From Acidobacteriota bacterium (GTDB lineage Bacteria; Acidobacteriota; Terriglobia; Terriglobales; Acidobacteriaceae), in contig JAEYQK010000118.1 of NCBI GenBank assembly GCA_023410055.1, positions 1-64,000 on the forward strand: 64,000 bases of DNA. Reading direction: 5' to 3'. This document shows, one piece after another, positions 26,957-36,011 of this stretch. Within the stretch, counting starts at the first letter, position 1; the number at the start of each line of letters is the position of its first letter. Both the position numbers and the translations under genes were made by a program. The notes beneath the pieces are model-generated. The model was given only the letters and a program-made list of their open reading frames with translations, was not told the DNA's origin and ran no database searches.

Positions 26957-27718
26957 TTAGTGCGCGTGCGCGGTAGCTTCGGATAAGTACACGGTAGCCA
27001 GCAGCACGAAAATGTACGTCTGAATCAACGACACGCCGATGTGCAGTCCAAGAAAGATCACCGGGATACCGATTGGGATCAGCGATATGAAGACCAACGT
27101 CACCATGTCGCCCGCGAACATGTTCGCGAAAAGACGAACCGTAAGCGATAGAACGCGAGCAAGGTGGCTGAAAACCTCGATCGGAAACATGAGAACCGCA
27201 ATACTGATTCGGACCACCAGTGGAATGGAGCTGTCATCAACGGGACCGAGAAAGTGCTTCACGTAGCCGATCCCATTTGCCCTGAGTCCCTGGCTTTGGT
27301 AATAGACCCATGTAACGAGGGCGCAACCCAATGGCACGGAGGGAACGGCAGTTGGCGACTCGAATCCAGGAATCAGGCCAAGCAAGTTGCATAACAAGAT
27401 GTAGAAGCCGAGGGCGGTCAAGAAGGGGAGATACCGCTCATAGCCGTGCCCCATCATTTCGTGTGCGAGACCCGCAACAAAACCGTGAGCCCCCTCAAAG
27501 ACATGCTGGATCGCGCCGGGATTCTCAACAGAAAGCCGAGTTCGAACTAACACGAATAGGGCGAAGAGCACGAGTACCACCAGCACCTGCATGGCAACAT
27601 AATTAGTGATGGGAGCGGCGGGATACTGCACGTGAATGTGCATCGCCTGAAGCAAAGAAGTAACCGGACCTCCGAAGAGGCGGTTCAACAGGGCGGTAAA
27701 CCAAAGTTGTTCCGGCAT
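26957..27718 (-). CDS. atpB: ATP synthase F0 subunit a
   Basis: This 253-residue stator membrane subunit provides the half-channels for ions. The essential arginine is in SLTVRLFANMFAGDM, and the final helix GVSLIQTYIFVLLATVYLSEA is conserved. It lies between atpI and atpE. The genes for b, delta and the F1 subunits are not in the window. Confidence 0.94.
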   Translation of the reverse strand: MPEQLWFTALLNRLFGGPVTSLLQAMHIHVQYPAAPITNYVAMQVLVVLVLFALFVLVRTRLSVENPGAIQHVFEGAHGFVAGLAHEMMGHGYERYLPFLTALGFYILLCNLLGLIPGFESPTAVPSVPLGCALVTWVYYQSQGLRANGIGYVKHFLGPVDDSSIPLVVRISIAVLMFPIEVFSHLARVLSLTVRLFANMFAGDMVTLVFISLIPIGIPVIFLGLHIGVSLIQTYIFVLLATVYLSEATAHAH

Positions 27719-27734
27719 CGAATTGATAACCCGT

Positions 27735-28175
27735 TTAGAGTCCGCGCCTCAGCGCGACAAATGTTTCGTATGCAGCCTCACACGAAGTAGCAACAACCGG
27801 TAGAAACAGCGCGGTCAGCAATCCGTAGAGACTTCTCTCTGAAATTCTGAATATAGCATAAGCAACAACGGCCAATAAAGCATAGCGTAACAGGAACTTA
27901 GCGACGATTCTGCCGCCGGATTCCCTACTGCTACCGGTCACGATTCTGTCGCCCAGAGCGTTGACAGCAGTTGTGAGCGACCGGAAGTTACTGAACGACA
28001 GCCCAGCTCCAACGAACCAGCCCAAAGCGAAACGGGTCCCCCAGAATGCCCAAACGACTGGAGTTCCGACGGCGCCCAGAACCCAGATCAACCGTGTGAT
28101 TCTTGAGAGGGCGGCACCGAAGAAGGATTCGCTCGCGTCAAGAGTAACGGGACTTGACTCTGGTTCAGCTTTCAT
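27735..28175 (-). CDS. atpI: ATP synthase subunit I-like protein
   Basis: This 146-residue protein has four hydrophobic helices (LIWVLGAVGTPVVWAFWG, LGWFVGAGLSFSNF, LLRYALLAVVAYAIF, LYGLLTALFLPVVATSC), matching the AtpI layout. AtpI assists assembly of the c-ring and possibly magnesium uptake. Position just before atpB and an 11-bp overlap with atpZ support the call; sequence identity to better-studied AtpI proteins is expected to be low. Confidence 0.72.
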   Translation of the reverse strand: MKAEPESSPVTLDASESFFGAALSRITRLIWVLGAVGTPVVWAFWGTRFALGWFVGAGLSFSNFRSLTTAVNALGDRIVTGSSRESGGRIVAKFLLRYALLAVVAYAIFRISERSLYGLLTALFLPVVATSCEAAYETFVALRRGL

Positions 28176-28404
28176 CGGAATTCGACGCTCGCAAGGCGAT
28201 GCGGATCATCTGCGTGAAACCAACAACGGCGCCGAAGATCAAGCCAACGATGTAGATCCACGTTGTGTGCAGATAGTGATCCAGCACCTTCCCGAGTATG
28301 AATCCTAGCAAAACGGCTGCCGGAATTATGAACCCAATCTCAGAATAGCGCGCAACGACAACCCAGGGGTTTGTCGAGTTGTCGTCTTTGCGCGGCACTG
28401 TCAC
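28165..28404 (-). CDS. atpZ: AtpZ/AtpI-family F0F1 assembly protein
   Basis: This 79-residue protein has two membrane helices typical of AtpZ: EIGFIIPAAVLLGFILGKVLDHYLHT and WIYIVGLIFGAVVGFTQMIRI. The internal G-x3-G-x3-D pattern resembles the AtpZ signature. The start is GTG at 28404. It is the first gene of the cluster atpZ-atpI-atpB-atpE. Confidence 0.8.
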   Translation of the reverse strand: MTVPRKDDNSTNPWVVVARYSEIGFIIPAAVLLGFILGKVLDHYLHTTWIYIVGLIFGAVVGFTQMIRIALRASNSDES

Positions 28405-28505
28405 TAGAAAAGGTTAACAGAAACGGCAGATGGAACGGTGCAATTCGATGTTCACATACTTCGAAGGCACTTTGCCTGCCAAGTCATGTTCTCGCAAACC
28501 AACTT

Positions 28506-31193
28506 TCACCTCAACCGCCGCAACACGAAGTACGGCTGGTTCATCAACTCCGGTCCTAGCCCGGGATAGAGCGACGCCTTCTTCGCTGAGTCTTTGAGCA
28601 CGAAGTAGTACTGCAACGGATAGGGAGAGTCTGTGTATTCGGCCGGAATCACAGCACCGTACCTGCTTCCGCCCATTTCCATCTCCGCAAGCTGGTACCG
28701 TTCAGCCTGATTCACATGTCGATAGAGCAGTTGAACCGAGGTGTACTTCGTTCCCGCCGGAACTGTGACTTCGATGTTTACTTCACGACCGGGGCGGAAG
28801 CCCTCCGGTGGACGATGACCGCACGCGGCTGTATCGCGGACGGGTCGAGCCAGTACTGCGTTTACGGCTGCCGACACTCGCGGATCGGCACTCGGCTTGG
28901 CAGATACGACTAGACGGCGCAATTTCGCAATCTCGTCGTCAAAAGCCGGGAGGCGATCCATCCACTGTCCATGCTCCGAGATTCGGTCGCTTGCCGAGAG
29001 ATCCGCTCCGTAGACGCCTTTTGCTTTCTCCGCGACCGTTGCCCAGATGGTTCGGGCTCGGCTGTACATCGCAATCGCCTCTTCCATCGCGCGCTTGTCA
29101 CCAGTGCGTTCGTAAATGGTGCAAAGGACGCCGCTGCGGAACTTTGCGGCAAAGAAACGTCCCAACCCCGCCTGCATCTCGGCATCAATGAGCAACCGGG
29201 CAGCGGCGATCGACTGCGGCTTGCCCGCCTTTGCCATATCCCGTTCCGCTGCGCCAGCCAGATCGTCCAACCACTGTGCGACCTCGACGGGCGAGTACTT
29301 TCCGCTGCTCTCGCCGTTCAGTAACTCGTCGGCGAAATCGCTTATTCGCGAAAACATCTGCGGGTCCAACGGACTCACGTTCTGGAATGTTCTGGGTGCT
29401 GGCGAGTCGGTGTAGGGATTCACGGACGCTTCGCCCACCATCGGCTGGTTCCAGTACACCTCGGGCCAATACGCATCGCAAGCCGCCGACGGCAGATGCG
29501 CCGTTGTGACGATCGGCAAAATCCGACTGGCAGTAGCGAGTCCGTTTTCGAGTGCGATGCCGTTACTGTCGGCGGCGAATTCACGCTGACATACCTGCGC
29601 CTCGGTGTCGGGGTTGTACAGCAGGCGACCCCAGACGCGGTACCAATACGTGTACTTCTGCCAGTCCCAGCGCGGTTCGAGACGCTCGCTGACATATCCA
29701 CTGCGCTTGCCGGATGTGGCCGTCCCGCGACGGCCGCGACAGGTCAGTGGCTCCATTAGATCGACGCCGGTCGATCCGCAGAACTGGAACATGCGCGAAT
29801 AGGCTGCGGCTGACTTTGGATCACCCCACAATAGCAAGCGTTGTGTTCCTGAAAAGACGCGATGACGCACCGTGTACTTGCGATCGTCCCGCAGCAGATC
29901 TGCGTAGCCGTAACGCGTGGAGATGCGGGAGCCTTCACTGAGCGTCATCAGTCCAGCGCCGGTGCGTCCGGCAACCGGCATCTCGAGATCGCGAATGGCC
30001 GTCTGGTGATACGGCATGCCGAGATGCTCTGCCCAGTACTTGGGGGCAATGTTCACAGGCATGCCGGTGGCCAACGCGTTGCCGATCATCTTCTCGTCAA
30101 CGCCCTTAGCGTGCAGATCGATTTCGACTGTACGTCCACATCGCGGCACGCCATCGAAGACGGTCTTCCAGAACTCGTAGCTGCCTTCTTTTATCCCGCT
30201 CTCGCCGTGGATCCGCAGGGCCACGGAGGATACAGCGGGGCAAGCGCGCAGCAAGGTCGTCAGGGCATCGCGACAATAAGCGGCGTGCGTTTCGGGCGTG
30301 AGTCCCTCGATGGTGTTCTGCGCGCGCGGGCTGTCTGTCCACTGGTACCCGTGCATCCAGATTCCCAATTGGAAATCGATGCCTCGCCTAACCGTTTCCT
30401 CGCTGATAAAGCGCAAGGTTTCGAGATTGCGCTCGCGCTCCGCATCTGGGAGATTCGTAGCACGCACGTTGTAGCCGGGAACCGAGATCAGAAACGGATA
30501 CGGAAAGAGCAGGTATGAGTCCGCTACCTCCTTCAGCATGTCGTAACCGAGTCCAAAGGCGAGGTGAAAGCGGTTGAAACGATGTTGGGCCAACATGGCT
30601 AGATACTGCGGCCACATCTCGCGATCATAGAACCAGGGCTTGTCCAGCGTCTCGCTGGTGAACTGCCGCATAACACTGCGAACCGGATTGGCTGGCGATT
30701 CCTGGATCGCATGGTCCAGTGTCAGTGCCGTTTGCGCGTCCCTACCGTTGCGCACGCGGTCCGTGAGCTCGGAAACGGCGTAAGAGAGGCCCCGGGAATC
30801 GGTGCCGGACGCAAGTACACCCCTTACGCCCTCCCGCGAGATCGGCAGTAGAGCCAGGCTTTCGGGCTCAGTTGGCGGCGGCACTTTCGCCGTTCTCAAT
30901 TCCGCAACGGTAGTCGGAGCCGCCGAACCCGACACTATAATCGTGAAATCATCTGCACCTACCTCGACTTTTGCACGACGGCGAACCACGAAGCCGGCAT
31001 TCTGAAGGGAAAGTTCGAGTTCACGGCTTGAGATCTGTACGGGTGCGGACGCAGCGACCGGGTCCGACGGATCAACTACCAACGAGACGGTGCGGTTCTC
31101 GCCAAAAGCCAAGTTCTGGCACGCCAGAGCTCCACCGGCAAAAGCTGCCGTGCGCAAAAAAGTGCGCCTATCGAGAGGAAAATGATTGCTCAT
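28506..31193 (-). CDS. Tat-exported glycosidase-like protein (large, uncharacterised)
   Basis: This 895-residue protein has a Tat signal (DRRTFLRTAAFAGGALACQ). Residues 35-145 resemble the beta/alpha N-terminal domain found before the catalytic barrel in GH20/GH67-type enzymes. The next part looks like a TIM barrel: MLAQHRFNRFHLAFGLGYD, QLGIWMHGYQW and VSSVALRIHGESGI suggest successive strands. The C-terminal part has helical repeats and a beta-sandwich-like end (REVNIEVTVPAGTKYTSVQL). Export and neighbour (a GH71/GH99-like lipoprotein, divergent) suggest carbohydrate degradation. Substrate is unknown and catalytic residues are not certain. Confidence 0.6.
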   Translation of the reverse strand: MSNHFPLDRRTFLRTAAFAGGALACQNLAFGENRTVSLVVDPSDPVAASAPVQISSRELELSLQNAGFVVRRRAKVEVGADDFTIIVSGSAAPTTVAELRTAKVPPPTEPESLALLPISREGVRGVLASGTDSRGLSYAVSELTDRVRNGRDAQTALTLDHAIQESPANPVRSVMRQFTSETLDKPWFYDREMWPQYLAMLAQHRFNRFHLAFGLGYDMLKEVADSYLLFPYPFLISVPGYNVRATNLPDAERERNLETLRFISEETVRRGIDFQLGIWMHGYQWTDSPRAQNTIEGLTPETHAAYCRDALTTLLRACPAVSSVALRIHGESGIKEGSYEFWKTVFDGVPRCGRTVEIDLHAKGVDEKMIGNALATGMPVNIAPKYWAEHLGMPYHQTAIRDLEMPVAGRTGAGLMTLSEGSRISTRYGYADLLRDDRKYTVRHRVFSGTQRLLLWGDPKSAAAYSRMFQFCGSTGVDLMEPLTCRGRRGTATSGKRSGYVSERLEPRWDWQKYTYWYRVWGRLLYNPDTEAQVCQREFAADSNGIALENGLATASRILPIVTTAHLPSAACDAYWPEVYWNQPMVGEASVNPYTDSPAPRTFQNVSPLDPQMFSRISDFADELLNGESSGKYSPVEVAQWLDDLAGAAERDMAKAGKPQSIAAARLLIDAEMQAGLGRFFAAKFRSGVLCTIYERTGDKRAMEEAIAMYSRARTIWATVAEKAKGVYGADLSASDRISEHGQWMDRLPAFDDEIAKLRRLVVSAKPSADPRVSAAVNAVLARPVRDTAACGHRPPEGFRPGREVNIEVTVPAGTKYTSVQLLYRHVNQAERYQLAEMEMGGSRYGAVIPAEYTDSPYPLQYYFVLKDSAKKASLYPGLGPELMNQPYFVLRRLR

Positions 31194-31350
31194 GATTGAG
31201 CTCTACTCTACCACTTGGATAGTGCAAAGGATAAAGTAGGCCGGGAAGAATCGTAACGACGGTAACTCTCGGGCGTCCGGTATGACCGTGCGCCAACGCA
31301 GCACGTGCGTTCTACATCCAACACACACATCGAGCCTAACGTGAAGTTGA

Positions 31351-32406
31351 ATGCCCTTGAACGGAACCTTAGTGAAGCACGCCATATTCTGGACCACCCT
31401 AATCCTGCTGATCCCACTCGCCGCCTGCACCAAATCGAGCTATAACGTTCATCAAACGCTCAGGGCTGCGCGTTACCAGGCACCGAACGGCTCTCCTGAG
31501 CTCCTGGCGGTCTATCAGCCGTGGTTCGGATCAAAGGAACATATCGACGTCGGCTACTCGTCGGTGGACAAGGCTGTGCTTCAGAGGCAAATCACTGAGG
31601 CCGCCAACCTCGGAATCGATGGTTTTCTGGTGAACTGGTACGGTCCCCGGTTGGAGTACATGGATCGAAGCTACGCTCTTTTGCAGGATCTGGCGTCGCG
31701 AAGTAATTTCAAGACTGCGATCCTCTACGACGAAGCTGTCGACAATCCTGGCCACGAAACGGACGCCGTCATCGTAGACCTGCAATACGCCTACGACCGC
31801 TACATTTCTCCACAGGCGGGGCCCTCACGCAGTGCCTACCTGCACTACGATGGACGGCCGGTGATCTTCATTTTCCCGAAGACGACTAAGACCGACTGGA
31901 ATCGCGTTCGGCAGGTAGCGGACAGTTGGCCAGAACGGCCGCTGCTGATCTACAAGGATTCAAGCGCCGAATACGCCAAGGCCTTTGATGGTTTCTATGC
32001 CTGGGTGCAACCGGGAAAGCAGGGCTGGTCTGCGAACGGTAACAACTGGGGTGAGGACTACCTCAGTGCTTTCTATAAGCGCATGCTCTCAACGTATCCC
32101 GACAAAATTGCAGTGGGAGCTGCATGGCCCGGTTTTGACGACTCGCGTGCGTCATGGAGTCTGAACCGTCGCATCAGCTCTCGGTGCGGCAAGACGCTGG
32201 AAGATTCGCTCCGCTTGTATCGCCGGTACTATTCCGATGGCCGCACGCTTCCCTTCCTCTTGATCGTCACGTGGAACGACTACGAAGAGGGCACCGCTAT
32301 CGAGCGCCGGTCGGCAAGCTGCGGACAGTCCGGGACACAGTACCCACTGCAAACCAGTTCAGAGGTCAGAGCTGGCCCAGCCTATTCTTCAAATCCAGCG
32401 CGATAG
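31351..32406 (+). CDS. GH71/GH99-like lipoprotein
   Basis: This 351-residue protein has a lipoprotein signal peptide with lipobox LAAC (Cys26). The catalytic-type barrel starts ELLAVYQPWFGSKEH, continues through NLGIDGFLVNWYGP and HYDGRPVIFIFPKT, and ends with LIVTWNDYEEGTAIE, matching the W-N-x-x-x-E-G-T-x-I-E motif of GH99 endo-mannosidases and relatives that holds the catalytic carboxylates. It is therefore probably a surface-anchored alpha-glycan hydrolase. Its 3' end overlaps the convergent reductase gene by 41 bp. Confidence 0.75.
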   Translation: MPLNGTLVKHAIFWTTLILLIPLAACTKSSYNVHQTLRAARYQAPNGSPELLAVYQPWFGSKEHIDVGYSSVDKAVLQRQITEAANLGIDGFLVNWYGPRLEYMDRSYALLQDLASRSNFKTAILYDEAVDNPGHETDAVIVDLQYAYDRYISPQAGPSRSAYLHYDGRPVIFIFPKTTKTDWNRVRQVADSWPERPLLIYKDSSAEYAKAFDGFYAWVQPGKQGWSANGNNWGEDYLSAFYKRMLSTYPDKIAVGAAWPGFDDSRASWSLNRRISSRCGKTLEDSLRLYRRYYSDGRTLPFLLIVTWNDYEEGTAIERRSASCGQSGTQYPLQTSSEVRAGPAYSSNPAR

Positions 32407-33367
32407 CCTTGCCGTGAAAGCGGCCGTTCTCAATGAAGATTTCGTTGGTGTGCGATCCCGCGACGATCACGCCAGCCAAATAGATTCCCGGCACATTGCT
32501 CTCCAGCGTCGTCAGATCGCACACCGGGCGACAATCGCTCGCTGCTAGTTCCACCCCCAGACTGCGCAGGAAAGTGAAATCCGGATGATACCCCGTGAGC
32601 GCGAAAACGAAGTCGTTGGGAATGCTAACCTCACCGTCGGGAGTGTCCAGAACGATATCGTCCATTGTGATCTCGCGAACACGGCTGTTGAAGTACGCCT
32701 TTACTTGGCCGGCCTTGATTCGGTTCTCTACATCGGGCTTAATCCAGTACTTCACATGCTTGTGCATCTCAGGGCCGCGATGGACTAGAGTCACTCGCGC
32801 GCCGTGGCGCCAGAGTTCAAGCGCCGCTATTGCCGCCGAGTTCTTTCCGCCTACGACCACCACGTCACAGTCGTAGTAAGGATGAGGCTCTCGGTAGTAG
32901 TGAAACACCTTTGGCATGTCCTCGCCCGGGACCCCCATCATGTTCGGCAGATCATAGTAGCCGGTCGAAACTACGAGCTTCTTTGCGTGAATCTGCTTCC
33001 GGCGCGTGTGCATGTCGAACGTGTCTATGACGAAAGCGCCGTCATGACCCGTGACGCGATCCACACGCTCATACTGACGAATCACGAGCTTGTAATGCTG
33101 CGCAACCCCACGGTAGTATTCCAGCGCCTCCTGCCGGGTAGGCTTCTGGTGCGGACTCGGGAAAGGAATGTCGCCGATTTCGAGCAGTTCCGGCGTGGTA
33201 AAGAAAGTCATGTTGGCCGGATACTCGAACAGCGAGTTGACCAGACAGCCCTTGTCTATGTTCGCGACCGAGAAGCCCGCTCTCTTCGCTTCTATCGCGC
33301 AAGCGAGGCCTGTGGGGCCCGCTCCAATCACCAGAACATCATATGAGTTGGTCGATCCGTTGTTCAT
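32366..33367 (-). CDS. YpdA/Bdr-type putative bacillithiol disulfide reductase
   Basis: This 333-residue FAD/NAD(P)-dependent oxidoreductase has an N-terminal FAD motif (YDVLVIGAGPTGLACAIEAKRAG) and a second Rossmann motif (DVVVVGGKNSAAIAALELWRHGA). It ends with GIYLAGVIVAGSHTNEIFIENGRFHG, characteristic of YpdA rather than thioredoxin reductase. YpdA reduces oxidised bacillithiol, and lacks the CxxC of thioredoxin reductases. ATG 33367 is chosen because it places the FAD motif near the N-terminus; upstream codons would overlap the divergent SDR gene. Confidence 0.82.
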   Translation of the reverse strand: MNNGSTNSYDVLVIGAGPTGLACAIEAKRAGFSVANIDKGCLVNSLFEYPANMTFFTTPELLEIGDIPFPSPHQKPTRQEALEYYRGVAQHYKLVIRQYERVDRVTGHDGAFVIDTFDMHTRRKQIHAKKLVVSTGYYDLPNMMGVPGEDMPKVFHYYREPHPYYDCDVVVVGGKNSAAIAALELWRHGARVTLVHRGPEMHKHVKYWIKPDVENRIKAGQVKAYFNSRVREITMDDIVLDTPDGEVSIPNDFVFALTGYHPDFTFLRSLGVELAASDCRPVCDLTTLESNVPGIYLAGVIVAGSHTNEIFIENGRFHGKAIALDLKNRLGQL

Positions 33368-33432
33368 AAGTTCAATTGGATGATACGCCTCACGACCACG
33401 CACCTCGTTTTCAACTACTCGATTCCTGTACA

Positions 33433-34179
33433 ATGCCGCTTGTGATGCCAGACCTTCACGGCAAGTCCGTCCTTATCACCGGAGCAGCGCGGCGCATCGG
33501 ACTTTCGATTGCGCGTTCATTCGCCGACGCCGGAGCCGACGTCGCGATCACCTACAACACTTCGCAGGAACAAGCTGAAATTGCGCTTGCCGATCTCAAG
33601 TCTCGGACGAAGCGAGCGTTGGCGCTGCCCTGCGACGTTCAAGATCCCGAGTGCGTAAACGCAACCGTCTCAAAGGTGATTTCTGAGTTCGGAAGGTTGG
33701 ACGTTCTTGTAAACAATGCCGCAGTTTACGAAACAACTTCTTTTGAAGATATATCCGTTCAGCAGTGGGACCGGATGTTCAACACGAACACACGCGGTCC
33801 CTTTCTGGTAACGCGGGCTGCGATGGCGGCGCTCAAGGAAAGCCGCGGGCGAGTGATCAACATTGGCTCGTTGGGCGGACTTCGCCCGTGGTCAACCCAT
33901 GCCCATTATTGTGCCTCGAAGGCGGCGCTTATCATGCTAACGGAGACGATGGCGAAGGCACTAGCTCCCGAAATCGCCGTGAATTGTATCGCTCCGGGCA
34001 TGATCAATCCCGACCAGAAGCCCTTGGATGACATTGGGCAGCGCATCGCAGCGCGTACTCCCATGCGGCGAGCCGGTACATCCGAGGACATCGCGGAGAT
34101 CGTGCTTTTTCTCGCTACCGCCACGCACTTCCTCACTGGACAGACCATCGCAGTAGATGGTGGCCTCAGCCTCGAATAA
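33433..34179 (+). CDS. Short-chain dehydrogenase/reductase
   Basis: This 248-residue classical SDR has the cofactor motif VLITGAARRIGLSIA, NNAAV, the catalytic Ser region INIGSLGG and YCASK. It ends with the typical LTGQTIAVDGG. The Arg-Arg in the glycine loop resembles pteridine reductase/FolM-type or 3-oxoacyl reductases that prefer NADPH. Substrate is not known. The start is ATG 33433 or, if TACAAT at 33429 is the -10 box, ATG 33445. Confidence 0.88.
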   Translation: MPLVMPDLHGKSVLITGAARRIGLSIARSFADAGADVAITYNTSQEQAEIALADLKSRTKRALALPCDVQDPECVNATVSKVISEFGRLDVLVNNAAVYETTSFEDISVQQWDRMFNTNTRGPFLVTRAAMAALKESRGRVINIGSLGGLRPWSTHAHYCASKAALIMLTETMAKALAPEIAVNCIAPGMINPDQKPLDDIGQRIAARTPMRRAGTSEDIAEIVLFLATATHFLTGQTIAVDGGLSLE

Positions 34180-34339
34180 CTAAGCGGCCGCCGTCTGCCC
34201 ACGTCCTTACTAACTGAGAGTGGGGGCAGGTCTGGCTGATCGATGGGTTCGAATGGGGTGTACGGAAGAGTCCATCGAATGATGTGTGCGAGGGCATGGT
34301 CGGTTATCTTGGCCCTATTCCATGCGGTAGGACTTCTTA

Positions 34340-35119
34340 CTAGACAGTGCGAGCAGTCAACCCTCGTTTCCTCAGATACTTTTCCATATGGATGATCGGG
34401 TCTAGGCCAAGCGCAGTGCTTTTTCGCTTTTTGCCACGCCAGGTTTTGCAGTCGATGAGAGTCGGGCCGCCGCCTTTACGGGCACGAGCGATTGCCTCCT
34501 GCACGACTCGGTACACCGCAACGGCATCGTGACCGTCCACAGGAATTGCAGGGAATCCGCTCTTCGCCGCCGTCGAGTTTATCTCGTCATCCATCTTCTG
34601 AACGCCAGCGGAGGGGACGCTGTCTCCCAGATTTGTTTCAACGACGTACAGGACCGGCAACTTTCGCTCGCCGGCAAACTCCATTATTGGAGTATTCCCG
34701 CGGCCCAGCAATCCTCGATCCCCGAAGACAACCACAGCATTCGGCGAAGCCTGTGCCTTGCAGCCGAAAGCCACACCGGTAGCCACTCCCACCAGGGCCG
34801 AGGCCGAGGGCGCCTTGGATATGACTTTCGGTAAACCCTGCTCCCCCTGCTCCGGGAACAGCTCCTTCATCATGCGGGCGAGAGCACTGGTGCCGATTCG
34901 CGCGGCCGTCCACTGATTACCACTCGTTGCGATGGTGTCACCTGGTCGGATGTGCACCAGTGTTGCAACCTCGATTGCCTCGACGCCCGAAGAGCCATTC
35001 GCCTCGGCTCTGCACTGCACCATGTAGGCGTGAATCCGCCGGAGCATCTCGTTGTTCATCAGCGGATTCTCGTACGCGACCTTCCCCACAGCCGACCCCT
35101 GCCCGTTCTTCGATTTCAA
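34340..35119 (-). CDS. Short thiamine-diphosphate E1-alpha-like protein
   Basis: This 259-residue protein resembles the C-terminal two-thirds of 2-oxoacid dehydrogenase E1 alpha subunits. ALVGVATGVAFGCKA aligns with the family's helix, and VVVFGDRGLLGRGNTPIMEFAGERKLPVLYVVETN occupies the ThDP motif. In active enzymes that motif begins GDG and ends in NN; here it is GDR and ETN. The N-terminal substrate region is shortened and no E1 beta or E2 gene is adjacent. It may be a non-catalytic or divergent member. The start is TTG 35119, or ATG 35059. Confidence 0.6.
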   Translation of the reverse strand: MKSKNGQGSAVGKVAYENPLMNNEMLRRIHAYMVQCRAEANGSSGVEAIEVATLVHIRPGDTIATSGNQWTAARIGTSALARMMKELFPEQGEQGLPKVISKAPSASALVGVATGVAFGCKAQASPNAVVVFGDRGLLGRGNTPIMEFAGERKLPVLYVVETNLGDSVPSAGVQKMDDEINSTAAKSGFPAIPVDGHDAVAVYRVVQEAIARARKGGGPTLIDCKTWRGKKRKSTALGLDPIIHMEKYLRKRGLTARTV

Positions 35120-35217
35120 GTCCCGATTCCCCAGTTATCAATAACCACTCTCATCTTACCGCACAGTGAGTTGTAATCTGCTGTGGATTGCATTCCCGCG
35201 TGTTACTCTGTGCTTTC

Positions 35218-35994
35218 GTGAAGGTACGCATCGACAAACTGCTCGTTGATCGCGGTCTCGTTCCCTCGCGGGAGCGTGCGCAAGCGCTGATCCTCGCCGG
35301 AAAAGTACTGGCAAATGAACAGAAGGTTGAGAAATCCGGCTTCTCCGTTCCCGAAGACTGCGCGATCCGGCTCCTCGGCGACGATCTCCGTTACGTCAGC
35401 CGTGGAGGACTGAAGCTCGAGCGCGCCCTGCAGCACTGGAGCATCGACGTCAACGGTCGTACATGCCTCGATGTCGGCGCCTCAACCGGCGGATTCACAG
35501 ACTGCCTGCTTCAGCACGGCGCCGCTCATGTCATCGCCGTCGATACGGGCTATGGTCAGATTGACATGAAGCTGCGCAAGGACGCTCGTGTCCATCTGCT
35601 CGAAAGAACGAACGCCCGTTATCTTGAGCCTTCGCATCTTTCGTCCCTTTTGGCTGACTCAGAGAGAATCTCGTTCATTGCCATGGACGTCTCCTTCATC
35701 TCGGCGACACTTGTTCTACCGGCAGTAGTCGGGTCGGTCCAGACAAGGGCGTCCGACTTGCGCCTCGTATTGCTTGTAAAACCTCAATTCGAGGTCGGAC
35801 GCGAGAACGTGGGAAAGGGAGGCATAGTCCGGGACAAGGCAGCCCAAGACGCAGCTGTTGAGAAGGTGAGACGTTGTGTAGTCGAGCTAGGCGCCAGCAG
35901 TGCAGACGTCATAGACTCACCGATCCTCGGGGCCGAGGGCAATCGTGAGTTTTTGCTTTACGCTGGTTTTGAAACGCAGTTAACTGAGGAGTAG
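35218..35994 (+). CDS. tlyA: TlyA-family rRNA 2'-O-methyltransferase
   Basis: TlyA methylates cytidines in rRNA (2'-O). The 258-residue protein has an N-terminal S4 RNA-binding domain (RIDKLLVDRGLVPSRERAQALILAGKVLANE) and a SAM-dependent methyltransferase domain with LDVGASTGGFTDCLLQHGA, VIAVDTGYGQID and FIAMDVSFIS. GTG 35218 places the S4 domain at the N-terminus; an upstream ATG adds a non-homologous piece. NadK follows 17 bp later, a common arrangement. Confidence 0.92.
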   Translation: MKVRIDKLLVDRGLVPSRERAQALILAGKVLANEQKVEKSGFSVPEDCAIRLLGDDLRYVSRGGLKLERALQHWSIDVNGRTCLDVGASTGGFTDCLLQHGAAHVIAVDTGYGQIDMKLRKDARVHLLERTNARYLEPSHLSSLLADSERISFIAMDVSFISATLVLPAVVGSVQTRASDLRLVLLVKPQFEVGRENVGKGGIVRDKAAQDAAVEKVRRCVVELGASSADVIDSPILGAEGNREFLLYAGFETQLTEE

Positions 35995-36011
35995 TAGTTC
36001 AGCAGAACTCT

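Noticed and set aside
34238..34252. GGGTTCGAATGGGG resembling a tRNA T-arm
   Set aside because: The flanking bases do not pair and no acceptor or anticodon stem is present.
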